Of a DNA stretch of 64,000 bases, positions 8,054 through 17,276 are shown piece after piece. Source of the stretch: Vibrio gigantis (GTDB lineage: Bacteria; Pseudomonadota; Gammaproteobacteria; Enterobacterales; Vibrionaceae); contig NZ_AP025492.1 in NCBI RefSeq assembly GCF_024347515.1, positions 2,294,001 to 2,358,000 of the forward strand, written 5' to 3'. The notes beneath the pieces are model-generated. The model saw only the letters and a list, made by a program, of their open reading frames with translations, was not told where the DNA came from and made no database searches. The position numbers were made by a program, and so were the translations under genes. Each line of letters begins with the position of its first letter. Within the stretch, counting starts at the first letter, position 1.

Positions 8054-8503
8054 TTAAGCTTGTTGATAGTAGCCCGGAACTCGAAACCATTTACGGCACA
8101 TATCTAAGAAGTAACCGTACAGAACGCCCATACCGCATGAAATAACAGCGTTACTGGTCACGGCTGTAACGATCTGATCACTAGAAGCACCAACGGCCAA
8201 TAGAATGCCAGCGTATACTGGTGATTGGAACAGCACATAAGCTAAAAGGTCGGATATATTCTTCATCAATGAGCTTTCTGATAGCTTTGCACCATTTCGC
8301 AAGAACCAATCACGAAAGACACCATAAGGCCATGCGATAGCGATGTTTACCGGAATAGATAACGTTCGTGAAGCAAGAGATTGCTCAAACGTCATACCGG
8401 AGATGAACACTTCTACGATCATGCCTGAGATAAAACAGAAAACTACCATAGCAAATGTATCCGCTGCTGCGTTACGAATACAAAATGGACCACGAGACTT
8501 CAT
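8054..8503 (-). CDS. alaE: L-alanine exporter AlaE
   Basis: 149 residues from ATG at 8503, the same length as E. coli AlaE (YgaW). The frame stays open to a TTG at 8512, but that start would sit almost on top of the only AGG. AlaE is an inner-membrane exporter that bleeds off excess L-alanine. Family motifs are plain: [63 protein letters not shown] and [11 protein letters not shown]. Four membrane segments are expected. It is a single gene; a candidate promoter (TTGTTT, 17 bases, TAAATA) lies about 50-75 bases upstream next to a small palindrome (TCACTA/TAGTGA) that could be an operator. Confidence 0.92.
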   Translation of the reverse strand: MKSRGPFCIRNAAADTFAMVVFCFISGMIVEVFISGMTFEQSLASRTLSIPVNIAIAWPYGVFRDWFLRNGAKLSESSLMKNISDLLAYVLFQSPVYAGILLAVGASSDQIVTAVTSNAVISCGMGVLYGYFLDMCRKWFRVPGYYQQA

Positions 8504-8751
8504 TGATGCCAAACCTAAAATATATCACTACCTATTTAGTGATTTAGTAACATATAAACAAGGTGTTTTTACACCCTACCAGATAATGTCGCTATTAAAT
8601 CACAAGAAAGGCAGTCATAGATTCCAAATTAAAAATCAAGTTGTAAATTAACAACCAAAAAACTCTTAGAAAGCAGTCGCTTCAACCAAAAAATCAAACC
8701 AAGGTCAAAAATCGAACAACTTGTCATTTACTTACCGTAATTAAACAACAT

Positions 8752-11292
8752 TTAGGCCATCGGTATATTTACAGTAATGATATTAATGACATCCTGTGCA
8801 GGTGGTGCTCCTAAAGCAACCTGCTCTAGCGCTTTATCTACTTGATAATTAAGTTCATCGTTATTCATAGGCTCAACGTGGACACGTAAGCTCTCTAGTG
8901 TAAATTGAATCCGTTCTAGATTTTTGTCTTCTAGCGCCACGTACAGCGCCACTAACAAATCTTCGGTGTTATCTTTGTTTCGTAGATCAGGTTTAGGCAG
9001 TGACTCACTTTTACTTTTCGAATCGTGTGGTTTTACTTCTTGGGTTTCGAGATCATCCGCTTTTACTTCATGGTATTGATAAAGCTTATTTGAATAACGG
9101 AACAACGCATCGTCCAATTCACGCTCATCAATCGGCTTAGCGATAATATAATCCACCCCCGCTCCGAGCATGCGCTCACGAGTCTCTTTAAAAACATCAG
9201 CCGTACAACCAAATATCAAGACCGATGAAACATCGCCTATCAAAGCACGAATTGCAGTGGTTGATTCAACGCCATCCATCACTGGCATATGATTATCCAT
9301 GAGTACTAAATCAAAACGCTCTGCAACCACTGCTTGTATTGCAAGCTCACCATTTTCTACGCTCTTACATGTGAAACCTTTATTGCTCATGAAGGTCTCA
9401 ATGATCACTGTATTAGTTCGGTTATCCTCGACAATCAATACTTTTAAGCCTGAGTAGTCCAACTTCTTATGCGGCAAACTCTCTATCTCGCCAGGCTGAC
9501 ATGGCTGAATCTTCAAGCGAACGTCAAAGCTCGTACCTATCCCTTCTTCACTGGTGACAGTGATACTGCCATCCATCAACTGGGCAATTTTCTTCACAAT
9601 CGCTAAGCCAAGACCAGTACCGCCAAAACGCCTTGTCGTCGAAGACTCTGCTTGTTCAAATGGTTTGAAAATACGCTTTTGAGCTTCTTTAGAGATGCCA
9701 ATTCCAGTATCACGAACTCGAATACTAAGGTAAGTGTTACTCCCATCTATGACTTCTTTCAGATACACCTCAACAAAGCCTCTGGAGGTAAATTTGACGG
9801 CGTTATTCAATAGATTAAACAAGATTTGTCTTAGACGTGCTTTATCTGAGAAGTACCAACGATCAGAAGGCACCTCAGAGTACACTTTGAATTGAAGACC
9901 TTTCTCGGAAGACAATGTGTAGTAGACACTGTTAATACTGCCGATGATCGAATCAAGCGGGAAGCGAGTTTCATCAAGATCCAACCTGCCCTGCTCGATT
10001 TTCGAAAAGTCTAAGATCTCGTTGAGCAGGGTCATCATGTGATCGCCGGACTCATACAAGCTCTTTAGGTGCTTCTCTTGTTCAGAATTTAGAGGCGTTT
10101 TTAATAGGATCTGAGCGGTACCCAATACACCATTCATAGGGGTACGAATTTCATGTGATAGGGTCGCCAAGAAAGCAGTTTTTGCATTGGTGGATGCCTG
10201 AGCTTTGACCTTTTCAGCTTCGAGATAAATGGTCTTTTCGTTGAAGGTTTTAATCAAATGGCCGATCTCATCATCACTCGAGTAATCTACATCAATGATT
10301 TCTCCGGCTTTCGAACTATCAACCTGTGCGGCAATCCTTGTGATTGGGCTAATCAAATAACGGTTCAATAAGTAATACCCTGCCATTACACAAAGCAGCA
10401 ATAGCGGAACGATACCGCCTTCAATGCTCATCACCTGACGAAAGACTTCATCTGCTACCCGTGATTTTGAGTTAACCACATCCACTTGCCAGCCGAAATC
10501 ACCAAATTGGTTGCTGCTGATGTAGATCCCTTCGACGAGATTGAAGTTATGAGAAACCAACACTTGGTTGAGCTTATCTCTAAGAGTAATGCCAAGGTTA
10601 TATTCTTCGGCGTGGTTCTTGATAAAGCCAAGCAACTCTTCGAGCGAGAGATCCACCGTCGCAACACCGGCGAAAGTACCGTCGTAATAATAAGGGGAAG
10701 ACGCAGTAATCATTCGGACGTGTGTGTATGGATCGATATATACATCGCTCCAAGAGATCGTTCCTTGTTTTTTGTTGACAACAGAGGTGTACCAATACTC
10801 TTCCTGATACGGGGCATTTTTAGGGTTGTTATAAGAAAATATCTGATCAATCTTTTCATCGTCGGCTTTATTGAAAAAATAGCTGTTAAGAAGCTTTTTA
10901 GAATCGAGAGCATAAGGTTCAGGCCAAATACCGGCACTGACGATCGTATCGTCGCTCGCCGCCAACATTGACTTAAAGAGCGGAATAACGTCATCACCGT
11001 TGCGATGCGCTTGAGCAAACCCAACGAGACTGTCTACAAAGCCTTGAGAACTACTGAGCGGCTCAGTAATCAATGCGGACAACAGTTGTGTACGCAAGTC
11101 GAGGTTTTGTTGTAATTTGGCGCGCACAGGAGATTCTACGACGTAATACGTCACACTACCGACAATGGCAATAAACATCGCTAAGTATAATCCAAGCGCT
11201 ACCATGCTTTTTTTCTTTAAAGACGACCGTATCTGCATAATTCTTTTATTGTTTTCTTTTCTGTTAAACCTAGTGTTTATCATCCATGACAT
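8752..11292 (-). CDS. Hybrid sensor histidine kinase with periplasmic dCache domain
   Basis: About 846 residues. Order: transmembrane helix at about 30-50; a periplasmic region of some 240 residues with dCache signs (ASDDTIVSAGIWPEP, EEYWYTSVV, ITASSPYYYDGTFAGVATVD); a second transmembrane helix near 295-315; a HAMP-like linker (LISPITRIAAQV); the HisKA box LATLSHEIRTPMNGVLG with the phospho-His; an HATPase domain (NLLNNAVKFT, DTGIGI, GTGLGLAI); a receiver domain (KVLIVEDNRTN, with Asp in VLMDNHMPVMDG and Lys in IIAKPID); and a C-terminal tail of about 110 residues that I cannot assign, possibly a degenerate HPt. The extracellular ligand is unknown; dCache domains commonly bind amino acids or other small molecules. 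No cognate regulator is adjacent. Start ATG at 11292 is favoured by AAAGG just upstream; ATG at 11283 is possible. Confidence 0.88.
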   Translation of the reverse strand: MSWMINTRFNRKENNKRIMQIRSSLKKKSMVALGLYLAMFIAIVGSVTYYVVESPVRAKLQQNLDLRTQLLSALITEPLSSSQGFVDSLVGFAQAHRNGDDVIPLFKSMLAASDDTIVSAGIWPEPYALDSKKLLNSYFFNKADDEKIDQIFSYNNPKNAPYQEEYWYTSVVNKKQGTISWSDVYIDPYTHVRMITASSPYYYDGTFAGVATVDLSLEELLGFIKNHAEEYNLGITLRDKLNQVLVSHNFNLVEGIYISSNQFGDFGWQVDVVNSKSRVADEVFRQVMSIEGGIVPLLLLCVMAGYYLLNRYLISPITRIAAQVDSSKAGEIIDVDYSSDDEIGHLIKTFNEKTIYLEAEKVKAQASTNAKTAFLATLSHEIRTPMNGVLGTAQILLKTPLNSEQEKHLKSLYESGDHMMTLLNEILDFSKIEQGRLDLDETRFPLDSIIGSINSVYYTLSSEKGLQFKVYSEVPSDRWYFSDKARLRQILFNLLNNAVKFTSRGFVEVYLKEVIDGSNTYLSIRVRDTGIGISKEAQKRIFKPFEQAESSTTRRFGGTGLGLAIVKKIAQLMDGSITVTSEEGIGTSFDVRLKIQPCQPGEIESLPHKKLDYSGLKVLIVEDNRTNTVIIETFMSNKGFTCKSVENGELAIQAVVAERFDLVLMDNHMPVMDGVESTTAIRALIGDVSSVLIFGCTADVFKETRERMLGAGVDYIIAKPIDERELDDALFRYSNKLYQYHEVKADDLETQEVKPHDSKSKSESLPKPDLRNKDNTEDLLVALYVALEDKNLERIQFTLESLRVHVEPMNNDELNYQVDKALEQVALGAPPAQDVINIITVNIPMA

Positions 11293-11376
11293 CAAGCCTT
11301 TTTAGATTGAAGCTTGATTGGCACAAGTTCATTGGTACTATAAGCGCAAATATGTTCCCTTTTACGGTACCTCACT

Positions 11377-11946
11377 TTGACTTTACAAGATATTCTTGCG
11401 CTTCCAGAGTTGGAAGGAAAGCTAATCACAGAGCACAAAACAATGGGCTTTGTCACTGCAATGGCAGCGGCACCTAATGTGTTAACCCCGCATGAGTGGC
11501 TACCGTTCTTATGGGGTGGCGAAGAAGTCGCGCCTTTTACGGATGGTGAACAACTAGAAAGCTACATTGAAGTTATCATCGAGCTTTGGAATAAAACCCG
11601 CCCAGAACTGATTGAAGGTACTTGGGTTTGGCCTGAAGCTTGTCAATTAGATGACGAAGAAGTGGTTAACACGGCCGCTCGTGATTTCTGTGAAGGCTTA
11701 CTTCAAGGTTGGCAGATTGCTCGCGACGATTGGGAAACACTAATGCCTGAAGAGAGCGAAGATAATGCGCTCGTTGGCGGTGTACTGCTTTCACTGAGCA
11801 TGCTTTACGATCCAGAAACTTCAATTGCTACGCTTGCAGAGCAAGGCATCGAAGGCCTAGAACAATTTGAAGAAATCTTCAATGCGGTTCCTGTGATGCT
11901 TTGCGGTCTGACTCAGCGTGGTATTGCACTGGCTGAAGCTCAATAA
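11377..11946 (+). CDS. UPF0149 (YecA/YgfB-type) protein
   Basis: 189 residues. This is the acidic all-helical UPF0149 fold: LPELEGKLITEHKTMGFVTA, then EWLPFLWGGEE and DFCEGLLQGWQIARDDWE, the last being the family hallmark (F-x-x-G-x-x-x-G). No zinc-binding C-terminal SEC-C tail is present, so it is the short form. The molecular role is not established. The reading frame contains no ATG or GTG before the conserved N-terminus; it opens just after a TAA at 11341, and TTG at 11377 gives the expected MTLQDILALP start. No good ribosome binding site is visible, which suggests poor or unusual translation initiation. It is divergent from the histidine kinase and followed by a terminator. Confidence 0.85.
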   Translation: MTLQDILALPELEGKLITEHKTMGFVTAMAAAPNVLTPHEWLPFLWGGEEVAPFTDGEQLESYIEVIIELWNKTRPELIEGTWVWPEACQLDDEEVVNTAARDFCEGLLQGWQIARDDWETLMPEESEDNALVGGVLLSLSMLYDPETSIATLAEQGIEGLEQFEEIFNAVPVMLCGLTQRGIALAEAQ

Positions 11947-11965
11947 AAATTAGCTTTTACGTACT

Positions 11966-11993
11966 AAAAAGGCCTCATAGTGAGGCCTTTTTA
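11966..11993 (+). terminator. Terminator after the UPF0149 gene
   Basis: AAAAAGGCCTCA-TAG-TGAGGCCTTTTTA: a 7-bp or longer stem with A and T runs on both sides, so it can work in both directions and may also end the potassium channel transcript. Confidence 0.85.
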
Positions 11994-12021
11994 GTTTTTA
12001 GGCGCAATGGAAATAGTAACT

Positions 12022-13053
12022 CTAAAAGCCTTTCCAATCGAAGTCATCAATTCGCTCGTCGGCAATATAAAACAGCTTAGTACCGCTGCTGACAACTTGG
12101 TTTAGCTCTGGGTTGAGTTCAATACCGTTGCCGGTATCAATCGCAATTAACGTTGCTTGATACTTCTCTTTAAACACAGAGAAAACCGGCGCGACGGTGA
12201 CAGGCTCGGCGTCCTTAGGAAAATACGTTGAATACTGCGTCATACCTCGTGTTGAACTTAATAGCTCTTGATGAAGCGCACTTGACCCTGGATCGACCGC
12301 AGCCTTTGCTAGCATCTCAGCACCGACCGCTGGAATACACTCTGAATTAGGGCAATGCTTGTGCAGCAAATCGCTCAGTGCTTCGTCTTTAAAGTAAACA
12401 AGAAGATGCGCCTTAGGGTTTCGGTTGGCGCAGTAAAGCGCCGCAGATAACGTAATATCGTCTTCAGGATTATCAATGAGGATGCAACTGGCAGACTCGA
12501 TGCCCGTTTTTTCCATCTCTTTGCCATCGGTGTAGCTGTTTACTTTAACGAAATTGATTTCACCAGGTAACGGGTTCTCGATATCTGAACGAGTACATAA
12601 CACGATTGGTCGCTTGCCCGTTTCTTCATGCTGTAACATACGAATGAGGTGAATGGTTCTTTGCTCATTCCATCCAAGCATCAAAATGTGGTTGTCCACT
12701 CTAACTCTCCTTTTTCCTAGCAAGCCCGCTCGCCAATATTCAACACCTTCTGTCGCTACCTTACCAAGCAAAGCCGCGAAAAGACTCAGTCCACCCGGAA
12801 TCACAAACAGTATAACTATCCATTGTCCAGCCTCGGTCGTTGGTGATAAATCACCGTAACCCACCGTAGACGCAGTCACGACTAGGTAGTAAGCGAACGT
12901 GGTAAACGAGCTGGTTAGAGCTGTTTCACCTGCTAAATACAAACTCGACCACGACAGAAATACGTAGCCTAAGAAGGTGAACAGTAAGTTTTTTCCATTC
13001 AAAACAAAGATATTTGCTTTGACCCAACGTTTGAGTTGTAACCAGATTATCAT
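12022..13053 (-). CDS. Potassium channel with TrkA-N (RCK) domain
   Basis: 343 residues. The N-terminal pore module has one helix at about 25-42, a pore helix and the potassium selectivity filter TVGYGD (near residue 63-68), and a second helix at about 77-98. After a basic linker (LLGKRRVRV) comes a Rossmann-like RCK/TrkA-N domain (HILMLGWNEQRTIHLIRML onward, with ILIDNPEDD) that gates the channel by nucleotide or ion binding. The C-terminal 90 residues resemble a TrkA-C-type regulatory lobe. Only two membrane helices flank the pore, so it is of the MthK/Kch-like 2TM class rather than a six-helix channel. It is transcribed alone. Probable role: inner-membrane potassium efflux. Confidence 0.88.
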   Translation of the reverse strand: MIIWLQLKRWVKANIFVLNGKNLLFTFLGYVFLSWSSLYLAGETALTSSFTTFAYYLVVTASTVGYGDLSPTTEAGQWIVILFVIPGGLSLFAALLGKVATEGVEYWRAGLLGKRRVRVDNHILMLGWNEQRTIHLIRMLQHEETGKRPIVLCTRSDIENPLPGEINFVKVNSYTDGKEMEKTGIESASCILIDNPEDDITLSAALYCANRNPKAHLLVYFKDEALSDLLHKHCPNSECIPAVGAEMLAKAAVDPGSSALHQELLSSTRGMTQYSTYFPKDAEPVTVAPVFSVFKEKYQATLIAIDTGNGIELNPELNQVVSSGTKLFYIADERIDDFDWKGF

Positions 13054-13176
13054 TCGAGCCTCAAATCCTTCGATCTTACTTACATGCTAGAAAAAATACC
13101 TGATATCAACAAGATGTATCATCAGAAAAAGATACATGACCACAAGATTGATAGTAGCGAGCTATCTTTAAATACA

Positions 13177-13206
13177 AAAAAACCAGCACTATTGGCTGGT
13201 TTTTCG
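13177..13206 (-). terminator. Terminator of nadA
   Basis: On the minus strand AAAAACCAGC, a short loop, GCTGGTTTTTTT: a 7-bp stem followed by seven T, 22 bases after the nadA stop. Confidence 0.85.
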
Positions 13207-13227
13207 TTGGTTAGATAAAAGAACTGC

Positions 13228-14289
13228 TTACGCGTTACCTTTTACCTGCACATTTAACTGCTCAGCAAAATCTAGCATGCGGTTCAGTGGGATAAGAGAC
13301 TTCACACGTAGTTCGTCAGAAACGAAGATCTCGTGTTGCTCACCACCGTTCTCAAGCGCATTTTCAATTGCTTCAAGGCCATTCATCGCCATCCAAGGAC
13401 AGTGTGCACAGCTACGACAAGTTGCACCAGCACCCGCTGTTGGCGCTTCAATCAGTTCTTTTTCAGGAACCAATTGCTGCATCTTGAAGAAGATACCTTT
13501 GTCTGTAGCAACAATCATCTGTGGATGAGGAAGCTCTTTCGCCTTCTTAATCAGTTGGCTTGTTGAACCTACAGCGTCAGCCAATTCAACCACACTTGCT
13601 GGTGATTCTGGGTGAACCAAAATAGCAGCTTCTGGATATACCGATTTCATTTTCTTCAAAGCATCAGCTGAGAATTCATCATGAACGATACACTCACCTT
13701 GCCAAAGCAACATGTCAGCGCCAGTTTGATTTGCGATGTAAGAACCTAGGTGACGGTCTGGGCCCCAAATAATTGGTTTGCCTTCAGCGTCTAGGCTTTC
13801 AACGATTTCTAAAGCGATACTCGACGTAACCACCCAGTCTGCACGAGCTTTAACAGCCGCAGAGGTGTTCGCGTATACAACCACTGTGTGGTCAGGGTGA
13901 GCATCACAAAATTCTGTGAATTTATCAGCAGGACAACCAAGGTCTAGTGAACATTCAGCTTCAAGTGTTGGCATTAGAATGCGTTTTTCAGGAGTAAGAA
14001 TCTTTGCAGACTCACCCATGAAACGAACACCAGCGATGATCAAAGTGCTTGCTGAGTGACGGTTACCGAATTTAGCCATTTCTAATGAATCGCCAACGAA
14101 ACCACCAGTTTCTTCTGCCAGAGCCTGAATTTCAGGGTCTGTGTAGTAGTGTGCAATTAGAACTGCATCTTTTTCTTGAAGTAGTTTTTTGATGTTTGCG
14201 ATGTGGGCCTGTTTCTGAGCGTCGCTCAATGGAACTGGCTTAGGCGGAAACGGGTAAACTGTATCGATTTTATCTAGTATATGACTCAT
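13228..14289 (-). CDS. nadA: Quinolinate synthase A
   Basis: 353 residues from ATG at 14289; the frame extends six codons further but MSHILDKID fits the family start. NadA condenses iminoaspartate with dihydroxyacetone phosphate to quinolinate in NAD synthesis, using an oxygen-sensitive [4Fe-4S] cluster in the cytoplasm. Visible cluster and active-site elements: [12 protein letters not shown] near the N-terminus, [13 protein letters not shown] (first Cys), GECIVHDEF (second Cys) and [13 protein letters not shown] (third Cys region) near the C-terminus. The three pseudo-repeated lobes are all present and the length is normal. It lies downstream of cpoB, as in E. coli, but with its own terminator and a 146-base gap. 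Confidence 0.96.
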   Translation of the reverse strand: MSHILDKIDTVYPFPPKPVPLSDAQKQAHIANIKKLLQEKDAVLIAHYYTDPEIQALAEETGGFVGDSLEMAKFGNRHSASTLIIAGVRFMGESAKILTPEKRILMPTLEAECSLDLGCPADKFTEFCDAHPDHTVVVYANTSAAVKARADWVVTSSIALEIVESLDAEGKPIIWGPDRHLGSYIANQTGADMLLWQGECIVHDEFSADALKKMKSVYPEAAILVHPESPASVVELADAVGSTSQLIKKAKELPHPQMIVATDKGIFFKMQQLVPEKELIEAPTAGAGATCRSCAHCPWMAMNGLEAIENALENGGEQHEIFVSDELRVKSLIPLNRMLDFAEQLNVQVKGNA

Positions 14290-14401
14290 TGCTCTTGCTC
14301 TACGCAACTTCTTCCGAGAATCCGAGTATTCTACACAGGACAGCGATTGGGATCAAAAAGGATTGGTTGTAAGCAAGTACGGATAAGTATTAGAGAGGGT
14401 A

Positions 14402-14428
14402 TAAAAAAGAGGCGCCTAAGCACCCCTA
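14402..14428 (-). terminator. Terminator at the end of the tol-pal operon
   Basis: On the minus strand GGGGTGC-TTAG-GCGCCTC followed by TTTTTT; two of the seven pairs are G-U. It lies immediately after the cpoB stop. Confidence 0.65.
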
Positions 14429-14435
14429 TTTTGTT

Positions 14436-15224
14436 TTATAAGTGGGTTTTCGCCACTTTTGCCGAAGCACTATTTGGGTACTCGGTCACGACTTGTTGGT
14501 AATATTTCTTAGCTTGCGTCGCGTTATTGTTGCGCGCCGCTATGTCACCAAGCTTAACCAGTGCATCTGCTCGCTTGTTTGAGTCTTTGTACGACACAAC
14601 AGCGGCAAAGCTCTTCACGGCTTCTTTATCTTGCTTCTTAGCGAAATAAAGCTGACCTAACCAGTAATGTGAGTTAGGTGTGAAGGTTGAATCTGGGAAG
14701 TCTTTTTGAAACTTTTGGAATGCAGCAATCGCACCCGTGTAGTCTCGTTGCTTTAGAATCATATCTACAGCATTTTGATAAGCGGTTTGCTCATCGACAT
14801 CAGTACTAAACGTACCAGAAGCGTCTTTAGAGCCTTCGCTCGCTGCCACTGCTACCGTTGCGGTTCCTGCTGCCTTCACCTCACCTCTTACACGATCCAG
14901 TTCAATGAACAGTTCACGTTGGCGCTCTAGCATTTGCTTCATATCGTAGCTGTTTCGTTCTAGCTCACCGCGAAGTTCACTGATCTCCAGTGCCATGTCG
15001 TCGATTTGCTGTTGCATTTGAAGCTGAACAAGGTTGCGATTTTGAAGCAGGCGCTCTAAACGCTCAATATCTGATTCGTTAGATGCAGACGCTGCTCGAG
15101 AGGAAGATGATGAATTGGTTGCGGTGCTATTGAGATCGGATACTGGAGCTGGTGCAGCGAACGCAGTGTTCGCTGCACTTGCCAGTAACGAAAGCAAAAT
15201 GACTCGCTTTGTGTTACTGAACAT
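14436..15224 (-). CDS. cpoB: Cell division coordinator CpoB (YbgF)
   Basis: 262 residues from ATG at 15224, which has GAGG 9 bases upstream; the frame is open five codons further. It is a periplasmic protein that links Tol-Pal constriction with PBP1b-dependent septal peptidoglycan synthesis. The signal peptide ends near NTAFAAP. Residues about 45-100 form a trimerising coiled coil (LERLLQNRNLVQLQMQQQ, ELRGELERN). A Ser/Ala-rich linker follows, then three tetratricopeptide repeats from about 140 to the end (AYQNAVDMILKQRDYTGAI, PNSHYWLGQLYFAKK, ADALVKLGDIAARN). It is the last gene of the tol-pal operon, 33 bases after pal. Confidence 0.93.
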   Translation of the reverse strand: MFSNTKRVILLSLLASAANTAFAAPAPVSDLNSTATNSSSSSRAASASNESDIERLERLLQNRNLVQLQMQQQIDDMALEISELRGELERNSYDMKQMLERQRELFIELDRVRGEVKAAGTATVAVAASEGSKDASGTFSTDVDEQTAYQNAVDMILKQRDYTGAIAAFQKFQKDFPDSTFTPNSHYWLGQLYFAKKQDKEAVKSFAAVVSYKDSNKRADALVKLGDIAARNNNATQAKKYYQQVVTEYPNSASAKVAKTHL

Positions 15225-15257
15225 GAGGCAATTCCTCAATTATATAGCCTACTAAAA

Positions 15258-15800
15258 TTAGTAAACTAGTACTGCGCGACGGTTTTTAGCGTACACATCT
15301 TCAGATTGACCTAGAAGAAGTGGCTTCTCTTCACCGTAGCTTACGATAGAGATTTGGTCTGCTTGAACACCTAGAGCTTGTAGGTATTTCGCTACAGCTT
15401 GTGCACGACGCTCGCCAAGTGCGATGTTGTACTCAGGAGTACCGCGCTCATCTGCGTGACCTTCGATAGTAACGTTCATGTCAACGTTCTTAACTAGGTA
15501 AGCTGCGTGAGCTGCTAGCATTTCTTCGTAATCGCCAGCGATAGTAGAGTTATCGAATGCGAAGTAGATTGTTTGAGTTTCACGTAGCGCTTGCTCTTTA
15601 AGCTCTTGCTCAGACAGTTGACCGTTAGCGTCAATTGGCGTTACAACAGTTGTGTCTACGTTGCCTTCTGAACCTGAAGTCGTTTGGTTACTTTCTGTAC
15701 CAGATGTTGCAGATGTCGCTTCATCAGTTGAGCTACATGCCGTTACTGCCATCACTGGTAGTGCAATCATCAAGCCTTTAAGAACTTTGTTAAGTTGCAT
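15258..15800 (-). CDS. pal: Peptidoglycan-associated lipoprotein Pal
   Basis: 180 residues. The lipoprotein signal ends in the lipobox VTAC (Cys22), followed by Ser-Ser, so it should go to the outer membrane. A Ser/Thr-rich linker (about 25-60) leads to an OmpA-C-like peptidoglycan-binding domain: [19 protein letters not shown], then [20 protein letters not shown] and [15 protein letters not shown]. The Asp and Arg of the GHADERG motif bind meso-diaminopimelate of peptidoglycan. Pal anchors the outer membrane to the wall and binds TolB at division. It follows tolB after 111 bases and may have an additional promoter there. Confidence 0.97.
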   Translation of the reverse strand: MQLNKVLKGLMIALPVMAVTACSSTDEATSATSGTESNQTTSGSEGNVDTTVVTPIDANGQLSEQELKEQALRETQTIYFAFDNSTIAGDYEEMLAAHAAYLVKNVDMNVTIEGHADERGTPEYNIALGERRAQAVAKYLQALGVQADQISIVSYGEEKPLLLGQSEDVYAKNRRAVLVY

Positions 15801-15911
15801 CTTTTTTTCCTTACGTTATCAAACTTAGTTTCTACAGCGACTAAGTGCTATAGATAGTTAAATGCCACAATAGTTAACACTATCAATAGCTAAAAGAATA
15901 TATCAAATTAA

Positions 15912-17264
15912 CTAGAGAAACGGTGACCACGCAGGCGCTCTTACGCGTCCGTTAGTTGCCGGTAATCTAGCTTTAAAACGGCCATCGATAGAAACCATCG
16001 ATAGTACGTTTGTTTTGTTGTAAATAGAGCTATAGATAACCATACCTCCATTCGGTGCAATACTTGGAGATTCATCTAACAATGTTTTTGTTAGCACCTG
16101 AACCGCACCCGTTTCCAAATCCTGCTTAGCCAAGTTAAAACCTGAGTTGCTGCGATTTACCATGATCAGGAATCGTCCGTCAGGGGTGATCTGGCCACCT
16201 AAGTTTTGGCTACCTTGCCAAGTAATACGAGATGTCGAATTATTTGACAAATTTACATTATAAATCTGTGGTTTACCACCACGATCCGACGTAAAAATAA
16301 GAGACTTGCCATCTGGGTGCCAGAATGGTTCAGTATTATTAGAACGGCCTCGGGTAATTTGAGTCAGCTTACGGCTAGCAAGGTCAAGTGTGTACACCTG
16401 AAGGCTACCTGTTTTCGACAATACTAACGCCAATGTTTTACCGTCTGGCGAGAATCTTGGCGCACCATTGTGACGAGGGTATGACGTCACTTTCTCACGT
16501 TCACCGGTGTAAATATTCATGATGAATATTTCCGCTTGGCCATTTTGAAAACTCACATAAGCAAGCTTTTTGCCGTCTGGTGACCATGCTGGTGACATGA
16601 GAGGTTGCTTAGAACGAAGTACCAAGCGCTCGTTGAAACCATCGTAATCAGCAACACGAAGTTGGTATGGGTACTTATCTTTGTCATTCACGACTACGTA
16701 AGAAATACGAGTCAAGAACGCGCCTTTCTCACCAGTTAATTCTTCATACACTAAGTCAGAGATGCGGTGCGCATATTCTCTTAAGCGTTTACCTGGAACT
16801 GTCGCTTTTTTGTTAAACAACACGTGATCTTTAGAGAGTACCAGTTGGCCTTCATCGCTTAGAGCACGACTTTGCCCTTTAGTCAGTTGACCACGAACAA
16901 TGTCGATCAATTGGTAGTTCACTACGTACTGCCCTTCGGCATTTTTAGTGATGCTACCTGTTAGCAACGAATCAACGCCTAGGTTAGTCCAAGCATCAAA
17001 ATTCACCTCACCTTCGCTGTAAGGTGTTTGAGGCATTTTGCTAGTTGCAACTGGGCTGAATTTACCGCTGCGTTGTAAGTCAGAAGCGATAACCGCTGAT
17101 ACATCGTGTGGTAATGGCTCTGCGCCGTCCCAACGGAAAGGTACAATAGCGATAGGTCTTGCAGAGTTAATACCATCTGTAATAACCAGCTCCAGTGCCG
17201 CATGTGCAAACTGGCTGCTTGTAGCTATTAAGAAAACAAAACTCAGTAGTAGTTTCTTTAACAC
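15912..17264 (-). CDS. tolB: Tol-Pal system periplasmic protein TolB
   Basis: 450 residues. The start is GTG at 17264, placed by AAAGGACG about 6 bases upstream and by a clean signal peptide ([18 protein letters not shown], cleavage near AHA-ALEL). The N-terminal D1 domain (about 24-165) contains the TolA/Pal-interacting segment and PIAIVPFRW. The C-terminal half is a six-bladed beta propeller with the repeated S-P-D-G-K blades: [31 protein letters not shown] and [15 protein letters not shown]. TolB shuttles between Pal and TolA during constriction. It starts 12 bases after tolA. Confidence 0.97.
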   Translation of the reverse strand: MLKKLLLSFVFLIATSSQFAHAALELVITDGINSARPIAIVPFRWDGAEPLPHDVSAVIASDLQRSGKFSPVATSKMPQTPYSEGEVNFDAWTNLGVDSLLTGSITKNAEGQYVVNYQLIDIVRGQLTKGQSRALSDEGQLVLSKDHVLFNKKATVPGKRLREYAHRISDLVYEELTGEKGAFLTRISYVVVNDKDKYPYQLRVADYDGFNERLVLRSKQPLMSPAWSPDGKKLAYVSFQNGQAEIFIMNIYTGEREKVTSYPRHNGAPRFSPDGKTLALVLSKTGSLQVYTLDLASRKLTQITRGRSNNTEPFWHPDGKSLIFTSDRGGKPQIYNVNLSNNSTSRITWQGSQNLGGQITPDGRFLIMVNRSNSGFNLAKQDLETGAVQVLTKTLLDESPSIAPNGGMVIYSSIYNKTNVLSMVSIDGRFKARLPATNGRVRAPAWSPFL

Positions 17265-17276
17265 AAGTTCGTCCTT

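Noticed and set aside
8343..8651. 102-codon plus-strand frame over the alaE start
   Set aside because: Mostly antisense to alaE, with no ribosome site or protein-like pattern.
10486..10971. 161-codon plus-strand frame
   Set aside because: Antisense to the dCache part of the histidine kinase; no conserved-looking protein pattern.
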